This document shows, in pieces, positions 47,852 through 57,996 of a stretch of DNA of 64,000 nt. Numbering within the stretch: position 1 is the stretch's first letter; each line of letters begins with the position of its first letter. The DNA comes from an uncultured Anaerolineae bacterium (GTDB lineage: Bacteria; Chloroflexota; Anaerolineae; J036; Brachytrichaceae), in contig CALBEF010000031.1 of the NCBI GenBank assembly GCA_937927775.1, forward strand, positions 1-64,000, written 5' to 3'. The translations under genes and the position numbers were made by a program. The notes below the pieces were generated by a model. That model was not told where the DNA came from, ran no database searches, and was given only the letters and a program-made list of their open reading frames with translations.

Positions 47852-48835
47852 CCTCAACCCCATATGCACCAGCGTTCGGATGGGCTGGAAGCCCACAGCC
47901 TGCAGCGCGCCATGAGATGCCTCATGGGGGCGCGACTGCACACAGTACAACGGCCTGGATACATAGTCCTCGAACCGGCGCAGGCCGGCGACGAGCAGGC
48001 CGATGCCGGCTTCCACACCGACCCGCGCGTCGAGCATCAATTCGACATGGTGTTCAGGCAGATCGAAGTTCACCCGCGTGCGAACGGCGCCCAGGAGCGG
48101 GCCGCCGGCGCCGCGATCGTTGGCATCCCGCACCAGCCACTGCTCGCGCCAGGCGTTGAAAAAGTTGGACACCCACCAGCGCCAGTCCAGCCGGTACACA
48201 CTGGCGTCGAACGGCTCGGCATAGGTCAGGTCGTCGGGAATGTTGAAGCGCGCAAGCGCCCAGATCGCCTGACGATCGGCGCGCCGTGCCCGTCGCGCCG
48301 AGAGTGTATCGGGCGCAAGCGGCAGGGAGAGAGCGCGAACCGAAGGCCGCCGATAATGCGTCACCGCGCCCAGCGCGCGAAAGCCGGCCCGCTCATACAC
48401 GCGCAACGCCGGCGCGTTGCCCTCCACCACTTGCAGCGCGACAAAACGCCCCTGGCGCGCGCGGGCAAACGCGATGGCCGCTCGGATCAGCGCCGTGCTG
48501 ACGCCCCGGTTGCGCCAGTCAGGATGCGTCGCCACATTGCCGATCACCCACGTGTCGCGCCGGGCCGGATTGCGTTGAAGCGACACATTGCCCACAATCT
48601 GGCCGTCTTCGACCCAGACAAAGCCGGCCATGCCATCCCCGACCAGCGCATCAAGGGGGCTGTAATAGCGCAGTCTGCGAATCACCTGCCGGCCACTACT
48701 GTCCGCGCCGCCGACCTCATCGCGAAAGGCTAATTCAAGCAGATCAGCCACAGCCGACCCGTCGCGCCAGGGATCGAGCGGTCTCACGTGAGGATCGATC
48801 GGAGTGGCAGGCGCTTTGCTCAACCCTGCTACCAT
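47837..48835 (-). CDS. GNAT-family N-acetyltransferase
   Basis: This 332-residue protein has one clear acetyl-CoA-binding GNAT domain (VIGNVATHPDWRNRGVSTALI near 95-116, then NAPALRVYERAGF). The C-terminal half (about 180-332) looks like a second, degenerate acetyltransferase-like domain. The acceptor is unknown. Its very C-terminus is encoded by repeats. It is divergent from the MoxR gene with 34 bases between starts. Confidence 0.82.
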   Translation of the reverse strand: MVAGLSKAPATPIDPHVRPLDPWRDGSAVADLLELAFRDEVGGADSSGRQVIRRLRYYSPLDALVGDGMAGFVWVEDGQIVGNVSLQRNPARRDTWVIGNVATHPDWRNRGVSTALIRAAIAFARARQGRFVALQVVEGNAPALRVYERAGFRALGAVTHYRRPSVRALSLPLAPDTLSARRARRADRQAIWALARFNIPDDLTYAEPFDASVYRLDWRWWVSNFFNAWREQWLVRDANDRGAGGPLLGAVRTRVNFDLPEHHVELMLDARVGVEAGIGLLVAGLRRFEDYVSRPLYCVQSRPHEASHGALQAVGFQPIRTLVHMGLRVEGC

Positions 48836-48857
48836 AGGTCAGGCTATTCTACTCAGG

Positions 48858-48863
48858 TACAAT
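48858..48863 (+). promoter_or_regulatory. -10 box abutting the MoxR start
   Basis: TACAAT ends six bases before the GTG start at 48870; no ribosome-binding site is seen. Confidence 0.5.
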
Positions 48864-48869
48864 CCGCGC

Positions 48870-49820
<951 letters not shown>

Positions 49821-49826
49821 CCGCGA

Positions 49827-49980
49827 CAATTGACGATTGACCATTGACGATTGGTAACTGCTCAGGCTGGCGGTTGAAACCACGCCTGACACGAGGCGAA
49901 GTCGGCCTGCGCCGACTCGAGCCCAGCCCGCGAAGGCGGGCTTTGCTTCCTGTTGCCGCGACTTCAGTCGCCCGGTTGAG
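49827..49980. repeat. heptad tract plus composite multi-hairpin repeat
   Basis: Four heptads (CAATTGA, CGATTGA, CCATTGA, CGATTGG; 49827-49854) are followed by a run of small inverted repeats: AGTCGG/CCGACT, GCCCGC-GAAG-GCGGGC and GCGACT-TC-AGTCGC. The last block (49952-49980) recurs at 61622-61650 with six differences, all transitions. No gene is present. Confidence 0.8.
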
Positions 49981-49999
49981 CGACGATTGATGCTGACGG

Positions 50000-51313
50000 A
50001 TGTTTGACGAACGCTGGGTGACGCTGTTTGTTTTCATCGGCATCGTGGGGGTGCTGATGCGGTCGCCGGCGCTGGCCGGCCTGGGCGTAATCGGCCTGTC
50101 CATCGCCATTACCACCAAACTGTTCGAGCGCCGGGTGTTGCGCGGTGTGGAGTACGAGCGTCGGCTGAGCGAGACCCGTCTGTTCGTCGACGAAACCGTG
50201 ACCGTCAGCGGCCATGTCACCAACCATGGGCGGCTGCCAATCATCTCACTGATGGTGGACGACAACGCGCCCAGGACCTTCAGGCCGGCCCACACGCCAG
50301 ATGGGCGCAACACAGCATCGGCCGGCCCGGCTCACGACGATCCCGAGTCGCTGTTGTCACGCCAACTGAGCGAAAACGCGGACAGCGAGGCGCGCGTCAG
50401 TCTCGCCCAGTTGCTGGCGCTGAAGGCGGGCGAGCACACCAGCCGCTCCACAGTCCTGCGCGCGACTCGGCGCGGCTACTACCCATTTGGCCCGGCGCAC
50501 CTGCGCGCCTTCGACATGATGGGGCTGTCGCTCGCAGAGCGCGTCGATTATCTGCGCGACACGCTGATCGTTTACCCGCGCGTGTATCCGCTGGACAAGC
50601 TGGGCATCCCCACGCGCGACCCGTTCGGCGCCATGCCGGCCATGCGCCGGCTGATCGAAGACCCCTCGCTGGTGATGGGGTCGCGCGACTATCAGTACGG
50701 CGACTCCTTCAGACAAATTCACTGGAAGTCCACCGCCCACGTGGGCAGATTGCAGACGCGCGTGTGCGAGCACACCAGCGACCCGACGGCAATGATCCTG
50801 CTGAACGTCACCACGCTGGAGCACGACTGGCACGGCACCGATGTCGAGCGATTCGAGTGGGCGTTGTCGGTGGCCGGCAGCGTGGCTTCGTGGGCCGACG
50901 AATGGGGCTGCACGGTCGGGCTGTCGTCAAACGGGTGCGCGCCGAACATGCCCAACGCCATTCGCATCATCCCGCGCCGCGCGCCCAACCAGCTCTCGCG
51001 CATCATGGAGGGGCTGGCAGTGCTCACCTCCTTCACGGCAATGCACTTCAATCTGTTTCTGTTGAGCGAGCAGCGCCACGTGCCGTTTGGCGCCACGATC
51101 ATCGTGGTGACGCCCATCGTAACGCCGGAGATCGAGGGGGCCTTGCTTCGGCTGCACGGGCTGGGCAAACGCCTGATCCTGATCAGCGTTGATCGCATCA
51201 CGCCCGGCCTCAGCGCCCTGCCCTTCACAGCCTATCACGTCCCGCCGCCCACAGACAGCGCGTTCCGCAAAGAGATCGACATCTCGCTGAGAGACAGGAC
51301 AGTAGACGCATGA
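50000..51313 (+). CDS. DUF58 protein (MoxR-associated)
   Basis: This 437-residue protein has two N-terminal membrane segments (about 8-38), then the DUF58 hallmark GSRDYQYGDSFRQIHWKSTA near 230-250, placed at the start of a von Willebrand A-like fold. DUF58 proteins nearly always accompany MoxR ATPases; their biochemical role is unsettled. It is 179 bases after MoxR, with a repeat element between, and overlaps the next gene by four bases. Confidence 0.9.
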   Translation: MFDERWVTLFVFIGIVGVLMRSPALAGLGVIGLSIAITTKLFERRVLRGVEYERRLSETRLFVDETVTVSGHVTNHGRLPIISLMVDDNAPRTFRPAHTPDGRNTASAGPAHDDPESLLSRQLSENADSEARVSLAQLLALKAGEHTSRSTVLRATRRGYYPFGPAHLRAFDMMGLSLAERVDYLRDTLIVYPRVYPLDKLGIPTRDPFGAMPAMRRLIEDPSLVMGSRDYQYGDSFRQIHWKSTAHVGRLQTRVCEHTSDPTAMILLNVTTLEHDWHGTDVERFEWALSVAGSVASWADEWGCTVGLSSNGCAPNMPNAIRIIPRRAPNQLSRIMEGLAVLTSFTAMHFNLFLLSEQRHVPFGATIIVVTPIVTPEIEGALLRLHGLGKRLILISVDRITPGLSALPFTAYHVPPPTDSAFRKEIDISLRDRTVDA

Positions 51314-52638
51314 ACTCGCGACAAGTTGCCCTGCTGGCATTGAGCGGCCTGGCCGAGGCCTCGCTGATCCTGCCGCTCATTCTGATCCTGCCCACGCCGC
51401 TGCGCTTGTTTGACAATGCGGCGGCGCTGGCTGTGACCTGGGCCATCATCTGTCTGGTGGCCGGCACACGGCGATTTCTGGGGCAGATCGAGGCGCGCTG
51501 GAACACCCAACGGATCGTGATGGGCGCGTGGCTGGCAGCATTGCTCATCGCGTTCCTGGCCGGCCTGCAACTGGCCGGCATCGACATTGCCCCCATCGAC
51601 GCCGCGCTCATTATTGAACTGACCTGTGTGCTGGCGCTATGGTGGCGCGGCCTGTCGCTGGGCGCCTCGGACTTGCAGCCCGAAGACAGCCGGCTGCGCC
51701 TGCAAATCGGCCTGGTGCTGTTCGTGCTGTTTGGCGTGGCGTCGATGTTCGACCGCAGCAGCACCCTGTTTGCGTTCATCGTGCCGTTTCTGGCCGGCGC
51801 ATCGCTGGCCATGCCGTTGAGTCACCTGGAGCGCGTGGATCAGAGCCGGCTGGGCCGGCGCGTCCGCATGGACTGGGTGTGGTGGCGCAGCATTGCGCTG
51901 GGGGCCGGCGCGCCCATCGTCCTCAGCCTGATCGCCGTGGCAATGGTCACCGGCGACACGTTGACGCGCGGCATCCAGTTGCTGGTCGGCATTCTGATGC
52001 TGCCGCTGATCCTGCTGGCGATGCTGGTCGGGACGCTGCTGTCCGAACTGCTGCGGATGATATTCCGCGAGCCGCTCAATCTGTCGTTCCTCACGTCGCT
52101 GGGCGAACTGTTCCAGCAGATCAACGAAGGGCAGGCACAGGCGGAGAGCGCCGGCGTCGTCATTCCAGAGTCGTTGCGCATCGCGCTGGTGATCGCGGCC
52201 GTTGCGTTGTTCATTGTGTTCGTGGCTTATTTCACCGGACGGGCGCAGCGCGCGCAACGGGCGCAGCAGGCCGACACTGAATCGTTGCAGGTGGTCGAGC
52301 CGGCGACGCCGATCAGCGGCCTGGAACGGCTGCGACAATCGCTGAGCCTGCGGCGCTGGCTGGCGGCGCTCAGCATTCGTCGCATCTACGCGCGCATGAC
52401 GCACGAGGCCGGCAAGCGCGGCTTTCCCCGCCTGCCGGCGCAAACGCCCAACGACTACGCGCCGGCGCTGCGCCAGGCCTTCCCCGGCGTCGATGATGAC
52501 ATCGACCACATCACAGCCGCCTACATCGCGGCGCACTATGGCGAAGTGCCGGACACGGATGAGGCGCTGGCAGCGATCCGGGCGGCATGGGAGCGCGCGC
52601 GCGCCAGCCGTGCGCCGACGCCGGCAAAGGCCGAATAA
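51310..52638 (+). CDS. multi-pass membrane protein with C-terminal DUF4129
   Basis: This 442-residue protein has about eight membrane helices in the first 320 residues. A cytosolic tail follows, with the DUF4129 pattern YARMTHEAGKRGFPRLPAQTPNDY (about 360-385) and a final AYIAAHYGE. In related clusters this domain is attached to transglutaminase-like proteins; no transglutaminase domain is present here. It is translationally coupled to DUF58 (ATGA overlap) and completes the MoxR cluster. Confidence 0.85.
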   Translation: MNSRQVALLALSGLAEASLILPLILILPTPLRLFDNAAALAVTWAIICLVAGTRRFLGQIEARWNTQRIVMGAWLAALLIAFLAGLQLAGIDIAPIDAALIIELTCVLALWWRGLSLGASDLQPEDSRLRLQIGLVLFVLFGVASMFDRSSTLFAFIVPFLAGASLAMPLSHLERVDQSRLGRRVRMDWVWWRSIALGAGAPIVLSLIAVAMVTGDTLTRGIQLLVGILMLPLILLAMLVGTLLSELLRMIFREPLNLSFLTSLGELFQQINEGQAQAESAGVVIPESLRIALVIAAVALFIVFVAYFTGRAQRAQRAQQADTESLQVVEPATPISGLERLRQSLSLRRWLAALSIRRIYARMTHEAGKRGFPRLPAQTPNDYAPALRQAFPGVDDDIDHITAAYIAAHYGEVPDTDEALAAIRAAWERARASRAPTPAKAE

Positions 52639-52645
52639 AACGGGC

Positions 52646-52704
52646 GCATTTTCCTGTGGGGGAAATAGTTGTGCAAAGCAGGGCAAGCCCGGCGGCTTGC
52701 CCTG
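52646..52704. repeat. dispersed repeat: GCATTTTCCTGTG plus GGGCAAGC palindrome
   Basis: GCATTTTCCTGTG at 52646-52658 and an 11-bp inverted repeat (GCAGGGCAAGC with GCTTGCCCTGC, 52678-52704) repeat, in the same order and spacing, the pair at 168-223. It lies between DUF4129 and the cysteine desulfurase. Confidence 0.85.
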
Positions 52705-52781
52705 CAACCTGCGACGCTGTGGGATTGACCTGTTTCTCATGCGAACCCGCTAGAATGAGGCGTTCACGAGGTGTTCTGGGA

Positions 52782-53963
52782 ATGGCAATGACGAACGGGA
52801 GACGACGCGTGTATCTTGATTATTCGGCGACAACGCCTGTCGCGCCGGAAGTGGCGCAGGCGATGGCGCCGTTTCTTTCGGAGATGTATGGCAACGCCGC
52901 CTCGTTGCACAGCTATGGCCGCGAAGCAGCGGCTGCGCTGGACGAGGCGCATCAGGTGCTGGGCTGCGCCATCGGCGCGCGCGCCAGCGAAATCGTCTTC
53001 ACCGGCTGCGGCACCGAAGCGGACAACCTGGCGCTGCGCGGCGCTGCGTTCGCTGCGCGACAGCGGGGCCGGGGCAATCACATCATCAGCGCGCCGACCG
53101 AGCACCAGGCCGTCGAGGGCACGCTGCGCCAGTTGCAGGACGTGTTCGACTTCGAGGTGACGATGTTGCCGGTCGATGGATGCGGACGCGTGGACCCGGA
53201 CGATGTGCGGCGCGCTCTGCGGCCCGACACGATCCTGGTCAGCCTGATGATGGCCAATAACGAGGTGGGCACCATCGCGCCTGTCGCCGAGATCGGGCGC
53301 ATCTGCCGCGAGCACGGCGCGCTGTTTCACACCGACGCGGTGCAGTGCCCGGCCTGGCTGCCGATCAACGTCGAGGCAATCAACGCGGATTTGCTGGCGC
53401 TATCGTCGCACAAGTTCTATGGCCCCAAGGGGGTAGGCGTGTTGTACATCCGCGATGGCACGCCCTATCTGCCCGCATTGACCGGCGGCGGGCACGAGCG
53501 CGGGCGACGCGCCGGCACGGTGAATGTGGCCGGCGCCGTGGGCACTGCGGCAGCAATCAAATATGCCGCCGGCCAGCGCGAGGCGCAGGCCTCTCGTCTG
53601 CAACGCCTGCGCGACCGGCTGATCGAGGGCATTCTGGCAAGCGTGCCCGATGCGCGCGTGAGCGGCCATCCGCGCGACCGCCTGCCCCATCACGCCAGCT
53701 TTGTGTTCAAGGGTGTGGATGGCGAGACCCTGTTGATGGCGCTGGACGTGGAAGGCATTGCTGTCAGCACCGGCTCGGCCTGCGCCAGCGGCGACCCGGA
53801 GCCGTCGCCGGCGCTGCTGGCCATGGGCATCCCGCGCGAGTGGGCGCTGGGCGGCTTGCGCATATCGCTCGGCTATCACACCACCGCCGATGAAATCGAA
53901 TATGTGATCGAGACGCTGCCGCGCTGCGTGGAGCAGGTGCGGCGCGCTTTCGCCGATGCGTGA
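52782..53963 (+). CDS. cysteine desulfurase (NifS/IscS class)
   Basis: This PLP enzyme of about 393 residues takes sulfur from cysteine. His108 (TEHQAV), the PLP Lys211 (SSHKFYGPKG) and the persulfide Cys334 (GSACASGDPEPS) are visible. It belongs to the class I (NifS/IscS-like) group. Of three in-frame ATGs (52755, 52782, 52788) 52782 is preferred by protein length; 52755 overlaps a TAGAAT -10 box. mnmA follows after 30 bases, so the sulfur is probably passed to tRNA thiolation as well as to Fe-S clusters. Confidence 0.93.
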   Translation: MAMTNGRRRVYLDYSATTPVAPEVAQAMAPFLSEMYGNAASLHSYGREAAAALDEAHQVLGCAIGARASEIVFTGCGTEADNLALRGAAFAARQRGRGNHIISAPTEHQAVEGTLRQLQDVFDFEVTMLPVDGCGRVDPDDVRRALRPDTILVSLMMANNEVGTIAPVAEIGRICREHGALFHTDAVQCPAWLPINVEAINADLLALSSHKFYGPKGVGVLYIRDGTPYLPALTGGGHERGRRAGTVNVAGAVGTAAAIKYAAGQREAQASRLQRLRDRLIEGILASVPDARVSGHPRDRLPHHASFVFKGVDGETLLMALDVEGIAVSTGSACASGDPEPSPALLAMGIPREWALGGLRISLGYHTTADEIEYVIETLPRCVEQVRRAFADA

Positions 53964-53993
53964 AGCAAAGCGCCGAATCCTGGTGAATGTGTG

Positions 53994-55142
53994 ATGGCAG
54001 GCGCGCGCGCAACGATCAGAGAGTCAAAGTCCAGACCCCGCGTGGTAGTGGCAATGTCTGGCGGGGTCGATTCGTCGGTTGCGGCGGCCCTGCTGGTCGA
54101 GCGCGGCTACGACGTGATCGGCATCATGCTGCGCCTGTGGGCCGAGCCGGCGCCGGCAGAGTCCGCCGGCAGAGAGAATGCCAACCGCTGTTGCGCGCCG
54201 GAGGCCGTGGCCGACGCGCGCGCGATCGCGCGGCAACTGGGTATTCCCTTCTATGACATTGACGCCCAAAGCGTGTTCAAAGAGAAAGTGGTCGATCCCT
54301 GGATCAGGGCGTATGGCGAGGCGAGCACGCCCAACCCGTGTTTCAACTGCAACCGCTCGATCCGGTTCGGCTTTCTCATGCAACGCGCGCTGGCGCTGGG
54401 GGCGGACTTTCTGGCAACCGGGCACTATGCGCGCATTGCGGTGACGGGTGAAGGCGCAGCGGCGCGCTACCGCCTGTTGAAAGGTGTGGACGCAAGGAAG
54501 GATCAATCCTACGTGCTGCATGTGCTGGGGCAGCGCGACCTGGCCCGCGCCCTGTTTCCGTGCGGCGATTTCACTAAAGAGCAAGTGCGGGAGATGGCCC
54601 GGCAATTCCGCCTGCCGACCGCCGAGCGCGCCGAGAGCCAGGACTTGTGTTTTCTGACCGAAGGCGACTATCGCGGCTTTCTGTTGCGCCAGGCCCCCGG
54701 CATCGCAACGCCCGGCCCGATTCTGAACACGCGCGGCGAGACGATTGGCCGGCACGAGGGGTTGCCGTTCTACACTATCGGCCAGCGCAAGGGGTTGAAC
54801 ATTGCGCCACACAGCGCGCGCGCAGAAGCGCTGTACGTGCTCCGGCTGGATCCGGCGCGCAATGCCGTGATCGTTGGAACTGCTGATGAATTAGGGACGA
54901 GCCGTGTGACTATCCGGCGTATGCACTATGTCAGCGGCGCGCCGCCGGCCGGGCCGACGCGATGCAGCGCCAAAGTGCGCTACAAAGCGCGGGAAGCCGC
55001 CTGCGCGCTTGTTCCATTGCCCGACGGCGGCGCGCAATTCGTGTTCGACGAAGCCCAGCGCGACGCGACGCCGGGGCAGGGACTGGTCGCCTATGACGGC
55101 GACGAGGTGATCGGCGGCGGGCTGATCGCGCGCGAGGCGTGA
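53994..55142 (+). CDS. mnmA: tRNA-specific 2-thiouridylase MnmA
   Basis: This 382-residue enzyme activates U34 of Lys, Glu and Gln tRNAs with ATP and inserts sulfur. The PP-loop SGGVDSS is at 22-28. The catalytic cysteines match Cys116 (NPCFNC) and Cys219 (SQDLCF) of the family. The length is normal. ATG 53994 is preferred over the adjoining GTG 53991. tRNA-Gln(CUG) in this window would not be its U34 substrate. It is followed by a bidirectional terminator. Confidence 0.96.
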   Translation: MAGARATIRESKSRPRVVVAMSGGVDSSVAAALLVERGYDVIGIMLRLWAEPAPAESAGRENANRCCAPEAVADARAIARQLGIPFYDIDAQSVFKEKVVDPWIRAYGEASTPNPCFNCNRSIRFGFLMQRALALGADFLATGHYARIAVTGEGAAARYRLLKGVDARKDQSYVLHVLGQRDLARALFPCGDFTKEQVREMARQFRLPTAERAESQDLCFLTEGDYRGFLLRQAPGIATPGPILNTRGETIGRHEGLPFYTIGQRKGLNIAPHSARAEALYVLRLDPARNAVIVGTADELGTSRVTIRRMHYVSGAPPAGPTRCSAKVRYKAREAACALVPLPDGGAQFVFDEAQRDATPGQGLVAYDGDEVIGGGLIAREA

Positions 55143-55153
55143 CAGAAAAAGCA

Positions 55154-55179
55154 AAAGCGCAAGGGATGCCTTGCGCTTT
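55154..55179. terminator. bidirectional terminator between mnmA and pgk
   Basis: An 11-bp perfect stem (AAAGCGCAAGG with CCTTGCGCTTT) closes a GATG loop. A-rich sequence lies on the left and CTGTTTT on the right, fitting termination of both converging genes. Confidence 0.88.
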
Positions 55180-55206
55180 CTGTTTTGCCTGTTGCAGTTG
55201 GCAAAG

Positions 55207-56385
55207 CTAGGCGTCGGGCAACGCTGCCACGCCGGGCAACACCTTGCCCTCCATGAACTCCAGCGACGCGCCGCCGCCGGTGCTGATGTGCGAGATCTTG
55301 TCGGCCACGCCGGCCTGTTCGACGGCCGCAACGGAATCGCCGCCGCCGATGACCGATGTGGCGCCTGAAGCAGCCACAGCCCTGGCGATCTCGGTGGTGC
55401 CGGTGGCGAACCTGGGGAACTCGAACACGCCCATGGGGCCGTTCCAGAAGATCGTCCGGGCGCCTTTCAGCGCGTCGATGTATTTGATGATGGTGTGCGG
55501 ACCGATGTCGAGAATGCGCCAGCCGGGTTTGACTCCGCCAACGCTGACCGTCTCGCTGTTCGCATCGTTGCTGAACGCATCGGCAATCACCGCGTCGATG
55601 GGCAGGATGAGTTTGCCGCTGCACGTAGCCAGCAACTCGCGCGCCTGCTCGATCGCGTCGTTTTCGACCAGCGAGTCGCCCATCTCGTATCCCTCGGCCT
55701 TGAGGAAGGTGTTGGCCATGCCGCCGCCGATGATGAGTTTGTCGGCCAGTTTGGCAAGATTCTCGATGACGGGCAGCTTGTCGCTGATCTTGGCGCCGCC
55801 GAGAACGGCGACAAACGGGCGCTGGGGATTGTCGAGCACGCCGCCCAGATAGTTGATCTCTTTCTCCATCAGGAAGCCGGCCGCAGCCGGCAGGAAGTGC
55901 GCTACTGCTTCCACCGAGGCATGGGCGCGGTGCGCGCTGCCGAAGGCGTCGTTCACATAGATGTCGCCGTTGGCAGCCAGTTGTTTGGCAAAATCAGGGT
56001 CGTTCTTCTCCTCGGCCTTGTGAAAACGCAGGTTTTCCAGCAGCAGCACATCACCCGGCTTCAGCGCCCTGGATTTGGACTCCGCCGGCTCGCCCACGCA
56101 GTCCTCGGCAAACTGGACGGGACGACCGAGCAGTTCGCTGAGGCGATCAGCAGCGGGCTTCAGGCTTTGAGAAGGATCGACCCCTTTGGGCCGGCCCAGA
56201 TGCGACATCAGCACAACCGACGCGCCCTGGGACAGCAAATAGTTGATGGTTGGCAGGGCGGCCCGGATTCGGGTGTCGTCCGTAATCTGGCCGTTCTTCA
56301 GGGGAACATTGAAATCGACGCGCACCAGGACGCGCTTGCCGTTAAGGTCCTGGAGATTCCTGATCGTGCGCTTGTTCAGTGGCAT
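55207..56385 (-). CDS. pgk: phosphoglycerate kinase
   Basis: This 392-residue glycolytic enzyme transfers phosphate between 1,3-bisphosphoglycerate and ADP. The N-terminal [12 protein letters not shown] near 18-29, SHLGRPKG near 61-68, the nucleotide-site [10 protein letters not shown] near 327 and [13 protein letters not shown] near 358 are all present. The start at 56385 has an excellent GGAGG five bases upstream; the open frame continues 28 codons further without support. It stands alone here rather than with gap or tpi. Confidence 0.97.
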   Translation of the reverse strand: MPLNKRTIRNLQDLNGKRVLVRVDFNVPLKNGQITDDTRIRAALPTINYLLSQGASVVLMSHLGRPKGVDPSQSLKPAADRLSELLGRPVQFAEDCVGEPAESKSRALKPGDVLLLENLRFHKAEEKNDPDFAKQLAANGDIYVNDAFGSAHRAHASVEAVAHFLPAAAGFLMEKEINYLGGVLDNPQRPFVAVLGGAKISDKLPVIENLAKLADKLIIGGGMANTFLKAEGYEMGDSLVENDAIEQARELLATCSGKLILPIDAVIADAFSNDANSETVSVGGVKPGWRILDIGPHTIIKYIDALKGARTIFWNGPMGVFEFPRFATGTTEIARAVAASGATSVIGGGDSVAAVEQAGVADKISHISTGGGASLEFMEGKVLPGVAALPDA

Positions 56386-56435
56386 ACATCCTCCGGATGA
56401 GGCGCAACAGCATAGTCGGGCCTCGATAGACATGG

Positions 56436-56469
56436 AAATAAAATTGAGCCTGGTTTGACCCAGGCTCAA
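56436..56469 (-). terminator. intrinsic terminator of the Cys-rich protein gene
   Basis: A 10-bp stem (TTGAGCCTGG with CCAGGCTCAA, 56444-56453 and 56460-56469) is followed on the minus strand by TTTTATTT. It lies 64 bases past the 56533 stop and before the pgk leader. Confidence 0.85.
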
Positions 56470-56532
56470 ATTCTATGCCAGAAGAGCCGAAATACAAATG
56501 GACGCGCGCAGCGAGGCCGGCCGCGCGCGCCA

Positions 56533-56937
56533 TCAGCGATCAATGGCTGTCGTCGTCTGCCCGATCGGACCGGCGCTGCAGATCGATTTGCTCTTCGTCA
56601 GACACAGCTTATTATCGCAAGTTGAACCACTCTTGACCAGTTTATAGCGAGGCGGCACAGCCCTCTGCACAAGGTATTCCCCGGGCACTTTGCTAACCGG
56701 ATAATAGCTGCATCGGCGCGTCCTGGCGTTACAGGCAAGCACACAGGTTACCTCTTCAGACATAGGCGCCGCGCTTGCTGTTGGCGGCTGAGGCAGGACA
56801 ATCAGCGAAAGGGAGCACAGCAACAGCGAACTAATCAGCCTGGCAAGATTTGACGCACCAGGCCTGAAACGCGCGTTGCGAGACACGTTCAACAGCCATC
56901 CCCCGCGGGCAGATGCTTTTTCTATTAAGCCAAACAT
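56533..56937 (-). CDS. small cysteine-rich secreted protein, unknown
   Basis: This 134-residue protein has a long basic N-region, a hydrophobic core (about 33-50) and a likely signal cleavage near TASAAP (53-58). The mature part of about 75 residues has six Cys (two in CVLAC, then four single), enough for three disulfides. GGGAGGG lies six bases before the ATG, so the full N-terminus is supported. Base composition and codon choice look less GC-rich than the neighbours. It has its own terminator and sits in an AT-rich pocket. I recognise no family. Confidence 0.7.
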   Translation of the reverse strand: MFGLIEKASARGGWLLNVSRNARFRPGASNLARLISSLLLCSLSLIVLPQPPTASAAPMSEEVTCVLACNARTRRCSYYPVSKVPGEYLVQRAVPPRYKLVKSGSTCDNKLCLTKSKSICSAGPIGQTTTAIDR

Positions 56938-57248
56938 CCGAAGCCCTCCCTTCTCATCTCAGCAACTCCGTAAAACTTTTGCCGCTGTCTTGCGCCCGAG
57001 TCAGTGTTTATTATGTCAATTTGTGAGCTGATTCTAGGCAAGCCCTAATTAATTAGTCGTACAATGGATAAATTTCTGCACCCATTGACACATCGCCAGC
57101 GCAACTTTCAGGAGACTACTCGGCACGAGTTAGCTTGCGACGCTTCGCTTATTGAAGCGCATATTCGATGATATTATTATAGACAGCGTCGATTTTGGGC
57201 CGTACTTTTCGGCGTCGAATCGGCTTGCTATTTCGCATACTTGTGTGT
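56938..57248. other. AT-rich intergenic region, no gene seen
   Basis: This 311-bp stretch between the divergent Cys-rich gene and rsmG is clearly richer in A and T than the rest of the window. I see no gene in it and no DnaA-box cluster. A CATACT -10-like box at 57236-57241 ends seven bases before the rsmG ATG. Confidence 0.6.
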
Positions 57249-57980
57249 ATGGCACTCCGCCCAATCGACATTTGCAGGATGGCCGGCGACTTGAAAGTCA
57301 CCCTGACCGACGATCAGTGTTCGGTGTTGGCCCGCTACGCCCAGTTGCTCGTTGAATGGAACAGTCGCGTGAATCTGACCGCCATCGAAGATGACGCCGG
57401 CGTGTTGACGCGACACCTTGCCGACAGCTTGACCGTCCTTCCAGCGTTGGATCGCATCCTGGCCGGCGTTCCCGCCCCCCGCATGATCGATGTGGGCACG
57501 GGCGCCGGGCTGCCGGGCATTCCCATCAAGATCGCCCGGCCTCATATCGTTGTTGACCTGACAGACAGCACCGGCAAGAAAATCCGGTTTTGCGCGGCAG
57601 CGATTGGCGAGCTGGAGCTGGCCGGCATTCGGGCGATTCATGGCCGGGCTGAGGAGATGGCCCGCCGGCCCGAACACCGCGAGCAGTACGATTTGGTCAT
57701 TGCGCGGGCGGTAGCGCCGCTGCCCACGCTGACAGAGTACATGCTGCCGTTCGCCAGAGTATCCGGCTGGTGCATCGCCATGAAAGGCGCCGAGGCACAG
57801 GCTGAAGCGGAGCAGGCGCAGAAAGCGATTGCCACATTGGGCGGCAGCATGGAAACTATCGACACTGTTGCCCTGCCAGGCGCGCCAGACCGGCGCGCGC
57901 TCATCATCATTCGCAAGGTCCGCCCGACACCGGCTCGCTACCCTCGCCCGTCCGGGGCGCCGCGCGCCTCGCCGCTGTAG
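57249..57980 (+). CDS. rsmG: 16S rRNA (guanine527-N7)-methyltransferase RsmG
   Basis: This 243-residue SAM enzyme methylates G527 of 16S rRNA. The GidB signatures are present: [12 protein letters not shown] near 40, the SAM-binding [18 protein letters not shown] near 80-97, DSTGKKIRF near 106, [10 protein letters not shown] near 150 and KG near 177. Starts at 57249 and 57279 (MAGDLKV) are both possible; 57249 has the -10-like box at the leaderless distance. The B12-subunit gene begins 16 bases after its stop with its own TATAAT. Confidence 0.94.
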   Translation: MALRPIDICRMAGDLKVTLTDDQCSVLARYAQLLVEWNSRVNLTAIEDDAGVLTRHLADSLTVLPALDRILAGVPAPRMIDVGTGAGLPGIPIKIARPHIVVDLTDSTGKKIRFCAAAIGELELAGIRAIHGRAEEMARRPEHREQYDLVIARAVAPLPTLTEYMLPFARVSGWCIAMKGAEAQAEAEQAQKAIATLGGSMETIDTVALPGAPDRRALIIIRKVRPTPARYPRPSGAPRASPL

Positions 57981-57981
57981 C

Positions 57982-57987
57982 TATAAT
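57982..57987 (+). promoter_or_regulatory. -10 box close to the B12-subunit start
   Basis: TATAAT begins two bases after the rsmG stop and ends nine bases before ATG 57997; no ribosome-binding site is visible. Confidence 0.5.
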
Positions 57988-57996
57988 CGCCCTGCC

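Noticed and set aside
56938-57248. Possible replication origin in the AT-rich stretch near rsmG
   Set aside because: rsmG is near oriC in some bacteria, but I see no cluster of DnaA boxes, and dnaA, dnaN, parA and mnmG are absent.
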